Positions 1 to 6,114 of a DNA stretch of 9,617 nt are shown here, piece after piece. The notes below the pieces were generated by a model. It was not told the DNA's origin. It searched no databases and saw nothing but the letters and a program-made list of their open reading frames with translations. The DNA lies in contig JAGVGX010000026.1 in NCBI GenBank assembly GCA_020056865.1, positions 1 to 9,617 on the forward strand, given 5' to 3'. The stretch comes from Desulfobacterales bacterium. GTDB lineage: Bacteria > Desulfobacterota > Desulfobacteria > Desulfobacterales > BuS5. How positions within the stretch are numbered: the first letter of the stretch is position 1; each line of letters starts with the position of its first letter. Made by a program: the position numbers and the translations under genes.

Positions 1-464
1 CGCGGATCAATTTCTACGGTCAATTGGTATACCTTGCTGAAATCCACTATCAGGCCTATTTTTTCAAGAAGAAGGTCAAATTCGGCCTCTTTGATAATAG
101 TTGGAGACCCACCTCCTATATAGATCTCTTTTGCATTGATGTTCAGAGAATTGTCCTTAAGAAAGTCGTGAAGGTTTTCGATCTCCAGAAAAAGGGTATC
201 AAGGTATGCCCTGACCTTGCTGTAATCCGATGTGATCTCTTTATGGCAAAGGCAGAAATAGCACATCTGCGTGCAGAATGGGATGTGAACATATAACGCA
301 GTCTGGTTGGCGGAGTCTTTATATTTCAGAAGCGTTTTTCTGTAATCAGCGTCACCTACATCAGTTGACCAGAAACTCTTATGGGGATATTCAATATAAT
401 CAAACGACGGAATATCATACTTTTCTATTAGGTTTTTATCTATAGATCCGGAATTATTCGCCAT
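1..464 (-). CDS. HemN-like radical SAM protein, second copy (3' end outside window)
   Basis: This is the N-terminal 154 residues of a HemN-type radical SAM enzyme; the rest lies beyond the left edge. The translation carries the cluster motif YVHIPFCTQMCYFCLCH (C64, C68, C71, plus C73), the HemN-type CxxxCxxCxC that binds a 4Fe-4S cluster and SAM. It then shows GGGSPT (about 118-122) and EIDP at the edge. It parallels the complete homologue at 1856-3223 almost position by position, including the N-terminal YPHKSxW stretch, so the two are paralogues. The ATG at 464 is the only good start: an in-frame TGA lies four codons upstream. It overlaps the upstream radical SAM gene by 11 bases, which suggests translational coupling; the Shine-Dalgarno is weak. 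HemN-like enzymes include coproporphyrinogen dehydrogenase, class C methylases and cyclopropane-forming enzymes. The reaction here is unknown. Confidence 0.9.
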   Translation of the reverse strand, partial: MANNSGSIDKNLIEKYDIPSFDYIEYPHKSFWSTDVGDADYRKTLLKYKDSANQTALYVHIPFCTQMCYFCLCHKEITSDYSKVRAYLDTLFLEIENLHDFLKDNSLNINAKEIYIGGGSPTIIKEAEFDLLLEKIGLIVDFSKVYQLTVEIDP

Positions 465-1845
465 GGGCTTTACTCATTCTTTTCTCTTTTAGATCATTTA
501 TTAGATGTTCGCATCTCTTTCTGAATGTGATGAGTTCTTCAGTGGTCAACTTGTACGGCTTTATGAAAAATGAATCGTAGTTGGTCAAGTAGAGTTTATC
601 TGTCTTATAGAAATCGTCAGGACTGATGTTGACGAGCAGGTTATCCCGAAGCGCCTGCTGATAGACGGCTGTACCGGGATATGGAATTATATTGTGCAGA
701 TATATTCTATTGACATCGATCTTTTTTATCATATTGTATGTGGCCTCAAGCGTTTCATTCGTTTCTTCGGGCATTCCTATTATAAAAAAGGCCCTGACAT
801 AGATGCCTTTATACTGCTTTACAAGATTTATTATTTCAAGAATGTTCTCTTCCTTCAGATTTTTTCCCATTACTTTGTTCCTAATAAAATCGGAACCGCT
901 CTCAATGGCAAGTGACATCCTGACTAGCCCAGCCGAAACCAGGGCATCAAGAACTTCTTTATCGAGAGTCCTTATCGAAATGCCGTTAGGGGTTTCGAAT
1001 TCAATATTTAATTTTCTCTCCTTTATCAATCTGCAGATTGAAAGGACATGCGATTTTCTCAATGTTAAATTGTCATCCATGAAAGAAAAATGCCTATGAT
1101 TGTAAGCATTATATAGGAACTCGATTTCATCGACCACATTTTCAGGGGATCTTGCCCGCCATCTCGGGCCCATAACATGGTACATTGAGCAGAAATTGCA
1201 CTTGTTAGGGCAGCTCCTGCTCGAAATCATGGGTATAGTGGTCTTGAAGGAAAGGTTTTTCGGATTGAACCAGTCTGAAGTATCTACATCATAATCGGAC
1301 ATATTTACAAGATCGTACGCCGGAAAGGGCAGAGAGTCCAGGTTCTCGATAAAGCGCATCTTGCACTTTATATTGATCTTGTTATCGGCTCTATATGCGA
1401 ATCCGTCTATGTCGTCGAAGTGTTTTCTTCCGCTTTTATACTCGTTTATGAACCGGATAAAAGAATCCTCACCTTCACCGTGACAGGCGAGGTCAATGAA
1501 TCTGTATTTTTTAAGGAATTCTTTGATCCCTCGGATCGGAATCTGAGGACCGCCGAAAACAACGAGTATATTATTATTAACAGTCTTTAATTGCCTTGCA
1601 ATCTCCAGAGAAATATTGATATTCCATGTATAAGCGCTGAAAAAAACTATGTCACAACCATCAAGCTGTTTGAGGGCGTCCTTTAGCGATATGCGTTTAT
1701 ATAGAGGCAAAGAGAACTCAAATAGTTCTTTATCTTTTAAATATTTCTGTGCATATGCCTGAAGAATGCCGACAGAATAAGGGAAATAGTTCTGATTTGA
1801 GAAACTGTTATTTATTTGTACGAGGCCGACTTTTATTTTTTGCAT
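454..1845 (-). CDS. B12-binding-domain radical SAM protein (second module copy)
   Basis: A 463-residue protein with an N-terminal Rossmann-like B12-binding-type domain (about 1-145; FGGP at 97-100, GEGE near 123-126) and a radical SAM core. The cluster motif SRSCPNKCNFCSMY gives C212, C216 and C219. Later landmarks are FSFMDDN, ETPNG, AIESGSD and GMPEET, typical of the BchE-like, class B-like group. I see no DxHxxG motif, so cobalamin, if bound, would probably lack a protein histidine ligand, as in many members. From about residue 168 on it is about 70% identical by hand alignment to the product of 3223-4623, but the first 120 residues are not clearly alike. Ten bases follow the HemN-like gene upstream, and the next HemN-like gene starts inside its last codons. 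No convincing Shine-Dalgarno precedes the ATG at 1845. The substrate is unknown; methyl transfer or ring formation are family possibilities. Confidence 0.93.
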   Translation of the reverse strand: MQKIKVGLVQINNSFSNQNYFPYSVGILQAYAQKYLKDKELFEFSLPLYKRISLKDALKQLDGCDIVFFSAYTWNINISLEIARQLKTVNNNILVVFGGPQIPIRGIKEFLKKYRFIDLACHGEGEDSFIRFINEYKSGRKHFDDIDGFAYRADNKINIKCKMRFIENLDSLPFPAYDLVNMSDYDVDTSDWFNPKNLSFKTTIPMISSRSCPNKCNFCSMYHVMGPRWRARSPENVVDEIEFLYNAYNHRHFSFMDDNLTLRKSHVLSICRLIKERKLNIEFETPNGISIRTLDKEVLDALVSAGLVRMSLAIESGSDFIRNKVMGKNLKEENILEIINLVKQYKGIYVRAFFIIGMPEETNETLEATYNMIKKIDVNRIYLHNIIPYPGTAVYQQALRDNLLVNISPDDFYKTDKLYLTNYDSFFIKPYKLTTEELITFRKRCEHLINDLKEKRMSKAHGE

Positions 1846-1855
1846 AGGCGGTAAG

Positions 1856-3223
1856 TCAATCTGTTATGTTTCTATCGAATTTACGGCAGATCTGCATGGT
1901 AAAGAACTTACCGAGCTCGGTAACCCTCATAGATTTGTCATCAATTTCCAGAATGCCGTCGCTGACAAATCCTTTCAACTGATTGATTTCGGAAGCAAAG
2001 TATTTTTTAAAAACTATATTATTTGCTTTCCCGAACTCGGCAAAATCCAGAGTGAAATATACGCGCAGCCTCTGTATAAGTTCCCTTCGAATTGTTTCAT
2101 CCCGGTTAAGTTTATATCCCCTGAAAACGGGAAAGGTGTTTTTTAAGATAAAGTCTTTATATTCTTTAAGTTCGTAAGTGTTTTGGAAATAGTAGTTGTT
2201 TGCAATGGTGCTTGCGCTTCCCGTACCGATTCCTATAATATTGCGGTATCGGCCCGCAGTATATCCCAATGAGTTCCAACCCGCAGTTTTATTTTTTAAA
2301 GCACTGGAAAGATCGTCTTTAGGCTTGGCGAAATGCTCAAGCCCTATTCTGACATATCCGCTCCCGGTGAGTTTTTCGACAGCATCATGGAACATGAGGG
2401 TTCGCTCATAAGGGTCAGGCAGGTCTGACTCTTTTATCATCGTCTGGTGTTTTTTTACTTTAGGGGCATAGTGCAGGAGAAGCAACGAAACCCTGTCCGG
2501 GGAAATTTTCAGCAATGTATCCAGGGTTTTCTGGAACGATGCGCGCGTCTGCTTGGGAAGCCCCCACATGATATCAAAGTTGATGCCGTGAAAAAGATCG
2601 CGGATCTCAGGGGTAAGAAGGCCTTCAAGAAGTGATGCGGGTTGAACTCTGTTTATTGTTTTTTGAACCTCGGGGTCGAACTCCTGTATCCCGAATGAAA
2701 GCCTATCGAGTCCCTTTGAATGATAATACTTGAGAGTTTCAACGGTAACGGCTCGCGGGTCCACTTCTATAGTGAATTCACTGATATTGGAGGAGTCCGA
2801 AATTCTCCCAAGCTGCGATATAAGTTCATCGAATTCCTGTCTTTGAAGCAGTGTCGGAGACCCCCCTCCGAGATGAATCTCTTTTATATTTGGCTTTGTT
2901 CCATATTCTTGAAAAAGTGCATGAATAAGCTCAATCTCGGCATACAAATATTTCAGATAGTCCTTAACTCTGTCATAGTTACTTGTTATTGTCGTATGAC
3001 ACGTGCAGTAGTAGCACTGTCTCTTGCAGAAAGGTATATGGACATACAAAAGCATAGGCGGGTTGCCGAGTTTAGTTACGTGTTCTTCGACCGCTTGTCT
3101 TACGGAAGCGTCGGTAAAATTATCGTTCCAGATACTTTTATGCGGGTACTCTACATACATGGCATACAAGTTTCTGTATTTGTCAAGGAGTTTCATGTAA
3201 TCGTTGCGGGAAAGCATCTGCAT
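1856..3223 (-). CDS. HemN-like radical SAM protein (first module copy)
   Basis: A complete 455-residue protein, close to the length of E. coli HemN (457), with the same domain order: N-terminal arm, radical SAM barrel and C-terminal HemN_C domain. The motif YVHIPFCKRQCYYCTCH gives C66, C70, C73 and C75. GGGSPT (119-124), TIEVDPR with E153, Q180, NRxQ (R192) and GLPKQT (221-226) match residues that hold two SAM molecules in HemN. Several HemN features differ: the N-terminal YPT becomes YPHKSIW, YAHxP becomes YAPKV (252-256) and RNFQGYTT becomes WNSLGYTAG. These differences and its place in an array of radical SAM genes argue against plain coproporphyrinogen oxidation. A class C-type methylase or a C-C bond-forming enzyme is an alternative. 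Its ATG overlaps the stop of the upstream radical SAM gene in a TGATG junction. A second in-frame ATG lies two codons on. Confidence 0.93.
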   Translation of the reverse strand: MQMLSRNDYMKLLDKYRNLYAMYVEYPHKSIWNDNFTDASVRQAVEEHVTKLGNPPMLLYVHIPFCKRQCYYCTCHTTITSNYDRVKDYLKYLYAEIELIHALFQEYGTKPNIKEIHLGGGSPTLLQRQEFDELISQLGRISDSSNISEFTIEVDPRAVTVETLKYYHSKGLDRLSFGIQEFDPEVQKTINRVQPASLLEGLLTPEIRDLFHGINFDIMWGLPKQTRASFQKTLDTLLKISPDRVSLLLLHYAPKVKKHQTMIKESDLPDPYERTLMFHDAVEKLTGSGYVRIGLEHFAKPKDDLSSALKNKTAGWNSLGYTAGRYRNIIGIGTGSASTIANNYYFQNTYELKEYKDFILKNTFPVFRGYKLNRDETIRRELIQRLRVYFTLDFAEFGKANNIVFKKYFASEINQLKGFVSDGILEIDDKSMRVTELGKFFTMQICRKFDRNITD

Positions 3224-4623
3224 CAGTTTTTCCCTTTACCGGTTTTTTTGTTGATTAACTCCTCACATTTACATCTAAAATCGAGCATTTCGGAAACTTC
3301 GAGTTTATAGGGTTTGATAAAAAACCTCTCGTAATTCTTAAAATATAAGTCATCGGCTTTATACATGTCTTTGGTGTCAATATTCATAAGGATTCCGTCC
3401 TTCTTTGCCTGTTCAAAAACCTCAGTACAAGGGAAAGGGGCGATATTCATAAGGTGAATCTTGTCGAAATCTATCTCTTTTATCAGGTTGTAAGTATCCA
3501 TCAGAGTTTCCTGCGTCTCTTCCGGCATCCCCATAATAAAAAATGCGCTTGTATGCAGTTGGGGATATTGCTTTATTAGTTTGACGGTATCTATTATCTT
3601 TGTTCTTGACAGCCGTTTACGCATTATTTTGTTTCTGATAAAATCTGAACCGCTTTCTATGGCGATAGATATCCTAACCATTCCAGCCGATACCAATGCG
3701 TCGAGGACCTCCTCATCCAGAGTATTGATGTTGAGACCATTCGGAGTTTCAAACTGGATATTGAGCTTTCTTTTTGTTATCTCCGAACATATATCCAGCG
3801 CCCTTTTCTTTTGCAGAGTCATATTGTCGTCCATGAAGGAGAAATGCATATGGTTATAGGTGTTATAGAGGAATTCAATCTCATCCACAACATTAATGGC
3901 AGTTCTCGGTCTCCATTTAGGGCCCATAACCATATACATCGAACAAAAATTACACAGGTTAGGACAGCTACGGCTGGTGATAATAGGAATGGAAGTATTG
4001 ATGGGCAGATTCTTGGGATTATGCCACTTCGAAGTATCTACGTAATAATCCGTGAGGTCAATGAGATTATAAGCAGGGAAGGGTATTATATCAAGATTCT
4101 CAATGTAGCGCTTCTTTGGATTAACCTTTACTTCATTGTTCTCCCTGTATGCAAATCCATCTAGTGACGCAAAATCCTTTCTGTTGGTTTTCAGCATATT
4201 GACTAATTGTACTGTTGTTTCTTCACCCTCTCCCATTACAATAAAATCTATGGAAGGACAGTTCTTCAGTATTTCACCTGCATATATCGTGAAATGAATC
4301 CCACCGGCAACTATGGGAATATCTTTTCTATGTTCCTTACACTTGATTGAAAACCTAAGAGTATCGGGAAAATTTCCGGAAAAAAGGCACCCGAACCCTA
4401 TCAGTTCCGGAGAAAATTCATCTAATATATTTATTAGATATCTGTCATAAAACTCATTCCTGTCTTTGTCTTTGGGTACCTTCAGCGCCTTCATATCTAT
4501 GATCTCGACCTCAGCGCAATTCTTCTGAAGTACTGCGCCAAGGTAAAGAAGGCTCGATGGCAGATAGTATTCATCGTTGTACCATTTAGCGGGAATAGGA
4601 GGATTTATTAAAAGTATTTTCAT
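3223..4623 (-). CDS. B12-binding-domain radical SAM protein (first module copy)
   Basis: A 466-residue protein. It begins with MKILLINPPIPAKW, the usual opening of a B12-binding-type domain, which runs to about residue 145 with AGGIH (106-110) and GEGEE (131-135). The radical SAM core has SRSCPNLCNFCSMY (C220, C224, C227), then FSFMDDN, FETPNG, AIESGSD and GMPEET. The C-terminal FFIKPYKL stretch is shared with its paralogue at 454-1845. No DxHxxG cobalamin-ligand motif is seen. The ATG at 4623 has AAAGGG at a spacing of about five bases. It starts nine bases after the stop codon of the degraded gene at 4633-4740, so it probably once followed that gene directly. Its stop overlaps the start of the HemN-like gene by one base, and the two probably act in one pathway. 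The product is BchE-like in architecture, but nothing here points to chlorophyll synthesis. Confidence 0.93.
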   Translation of the reverse strand: MKILLINPPIPAKWYNDEYYLPSSLLYLGAVLQKNCAEVEIIDMKALKVPKDKDRNEFYDRYLINILDEFSPELIGFGCLFSGNFPDTLRFSIKCKEHRKDIPIVAGGIHFTIYAGEILKNCPSIDFIVMGEGEETTVQLVNMLKTNRKDFASLDGFAYRENNEVKVNPKKRYIENLDIIPFPAYNLIDLTDYYVDTSKWHNPKNLPINTSIPIITSRSCPNLCNFCSMYMVMGPKWRPRTAINVVDEIEFLYNTYNHMHFSFMDDNMTLQKKRALDICSEITKRKLNIQFETPNGLNINTLDEEVLDALVSAGMVRISIAIESGSDFIRNKIMRKRLSRTKIIDTVKLIKQYPQLHTSAFFIMGMPEETQETLMDTYNLIKEIDFDKIHLMNIAPFPCTEVFEQAKKDGILMNIDTKDMYKADDLYFKNYERFFIKPYKLEVSEMLDFRCKCEELINKKTGKGKN

Positions 4624-4632
4624 TATGGCCCT

Positions 4633-4740
4633 TTAAATATGCGATAATCCGGCTTTATGCAGCCGCGATTGAAGTTCAAGATAATTTTTAATGATCTGCT
4701 CCTGGCTCACGCCCTTCCCCCGCAAATCTTGACCATCCTT
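4633..4740 (-). pseudogene. remnant 3' end of a second 441-aa-type B12 radical SAM gene
   Basis: Read on the minus strand, this stretch ends in a frame encoding GKGVSQEQIIKNYLELQSRL and a few more residues to a TAA at 4635-4633. It matches the C-terminus of the product of 4777-6102, which reads GRSMSKEKIVANYLELQSRL. NYLELQSRL is identical, yet the codons differ widely (for example TTA GAA TTG against CTT GAA CTT), so this is an old paralogue and not a recent repeat. The frame is closed by a TGA at about 4755-4753, and no radical SAM core precedes it; the match fades above about 4722. The preceding bases may be a frameshifted continuation, but I cannot prove that. A short GTG-started frame of 26 codons (from 4710) exists but is more likely a relic than a gene. 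The stop sits nine bases before the next ATG, normal operon spacing. Confidence 0.75.
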
Positions 4741-4776
4741 CGTGGCTCGTCATAAAACCATGCTGTGTGACCGCAT

Positions 4777-6102
4777 CTATCTGCTGGCAAGACCGCACTC
4801 CTTCAGCCGACTTTGCAATTCTAAATAATTGGCGACTATTTTTTCTTTGCTCATGCTCCGTCCCCACGGGGTGTGTTCGACATACTCGAAAGTGAGTGTC
4901 GGTTTTTCATCTTCGTATCTGCCGAAAAGGTGCATGGTTTTCGACCAGTCGGTGGTCAGGCATTTGAATCCAAACTCGTCAGGCTTCTCGTACATGCGGG
5001 TTCCCGGGCGCACGGTCAGCAAACACAAATAAACCAGATCTGGCGAAGTTTCTTTGATGAATTCCCACGTCTGCTCGACGATGTCGTCGGGCTCGCCAGG
5101 CAAACCGATTATCATATAGAGCCTGCATTCTATGCCGTTTTTTTTCAAAAGTTTAATTGATTCTTTCGTCCTGGCGATGTTGATTTTTTTGTTTATCAGG
5201 TCGAGCGACTTCTGGCAGGCACTTTCGACGCCAAAGCACATAATGATGCAGCCGGCATCCCGCAAAAGCCCTGCGATATCCGGAGTGATACCGTCAACGC
5301 GGCACTGCGCTTTCCATTTCACCCCGGTCCTTCCGATGGCTTCTATATGCGGAACTGCTTTCTTCGGGTCCAACGGAAAACCGATTTCGTCGAGCAAACT
5401 GATTCCATTTATTTTGTAATCGCGTTTCAGATATTCTATTTCCTCTTCGATGAGATAGGGCGAGCGGAATCTTATGCTGGGACTGTATTTTTTCAAGTCG
5501 GGCATCGCGCAAAAATAGCAATTGTACGGACAGCCCCGGCTGAAAATGATGGTCGTTGTCAGCAGGTCATCGTATTCGCGGTTGTCCTTCAACATCAAAA
5601 GACCTTTTCTCGCCACGGCGGAAGCGGGAAGATAATGCCGTCTCGGATAAGGATAGAGGTTAATATCCACGGGCACTGGTTGCCGGTAAATTTTTTGCGG
5701 CATCGCGGCAACTGCGTCATTGACAGCCCTAACGACGGATTCTTCCCCATCACCGATGATAAGCGCGTCGAATATTTTCAAGCATTCGTCCTGAAAGACT
5801 GCGGCGTGCGGGCCGCCGGCAATATGTTTGGCACGAGGATAGCGCTCGCGCAATTTTTTTACCGTCGAAACCTGTTCCTCATAATCAAGCGTATAAACGG
5901 AATGCAGGTAAATGTCGCACTCGGGAATATGATAAACCGCGAATTCCTTTTTTATGCCACGCAGGTCAATCAGCAAAAGTTCAGCGCTAGAGCCGAGGGC
6001 ACGCTCAAGCGCCGTTAATATCTGGAAATGAGTGTGCGGATCGCCCCTAAATGGGTCGAATAAATACTCGCTGCTTGGAAAGATAAATCCGATTCTTAAC
6101 AC
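4777..6102 (-). CDS. B12-binding-domain radical SAM protein, 441 residues
   Basis: The N-terminal B12-binding-type domain (about 1-130) shows AGGPHA (95-100) and GDGEE (117-121). The radical SAM core has FSRGCPYNCYFCAMP with C191, C195 and C198, followed by SLLDEIGF, GVESACQ and IIGLPGEP. It ends with the segment NYLELQSRL, also found in the adjacent remnant. It starts with GTG at 6102-6100, preceded by AGAGGG at about eight bases, and lies 12 bases after the upstream gene. It belongs to a different subfamily from the pair at 454-1845 and 3223-4623: the sequence after the cluster motif lacks GPxWRxR. Its DNA is clearly GC-richer than its neighbours (two sampled 60-base rows gave 55 and 62%), which suggests a separate origin. 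Methyl transfer or another cobalamin-dependent reaction is possible; the substrate is unknown. Confidence 0.93.
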   Translation of the reverse strand: MLRIGFIFPSSEYLFDPFRGDPHTHFQILTALERALGSSAELLLIDLRGIKKEFAVYHIPECDIYLHSVYTLDYEEQVSTVKKLRERYPRAKHIAGGPHAAVFQDECLKIFDALIIGDGEESVVRAVNDAVAAMPQKIYRQPVPVDINLYPYPRRHYLPASAVARKGLLMLKDNREYDDLLTTTIIFSRGCPYNCYFCAMPDLKKYSPSIRFRSPYLIEEEIEYLKRDYKINGISLLDEIGFPLDPKKAVPHIEAIGRTGVKWKAQCRVDGITPDIAGLLRDAGCIIMCFGVESACQKSLDLINKKINIARTKESIKLLKKNGIECRLYMIIGLPGEPDDIVEQTWEFIKETSPDLVYLCLLTVRPGTRMYEKPDEFGFKCLTTDWSKTMHLFGRYEDEKPTLTFEYVEHTPWGRSMSKEKIVANYLELQSRLKECGLASR

Positions 6103-6114
6103 TTCAAAAACCCT

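Noticed and set aside
24..296. A 90-codon open frame on the plus strand at the left edge
   Set aside because: The minus strand here encodes an unmistakable HemN-type cluster motif and GGGSPT, so the plus-strand frame is a shadow.
2720..3310. A 196-codon open frame on the plus strand
   Set aside because: It is antisense to the HemN-like gene, which carries full family motifs. The plus-strand translation resembles nothing and has no clear ribosome site.
454..4623. Reading the module as BchE plus HemN, i.e. tetrapyrrole or bacteriochlorophyll synthesis
   Set aside because: The architectures match, but no other tetrapyrrole gene is present. The HemN-like proteins differ at conserved coproporphyrinogen-oxidase positions, and the neighbours are sugar-nucleotide enzymes.
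1..4623. Ladderane-type lipid or polycyclopropane cluster
   Set aside because: HemN-like enzymes can form cyclopropanes and radical SAM genes have been proposed for ladderanes, but no fatty-acid or polyketide gene is visible, so the assignment is unsupported.
4651..4664. Small inverted repeat (GGCT, six-base loop, AGCC) as a terminator or regulatory hairpin
   Set aside because: The stem is only four base pairs, has no T-run after it and lies within the gene relic.
5347..6018. A 223-codon open frame on the plus strand
   Set aside because: It lies entirely antisense to the radical SAM gene at 4777-6102, where GC-rich codons keep the reverse frame open. The protein shows no recognisable motif.
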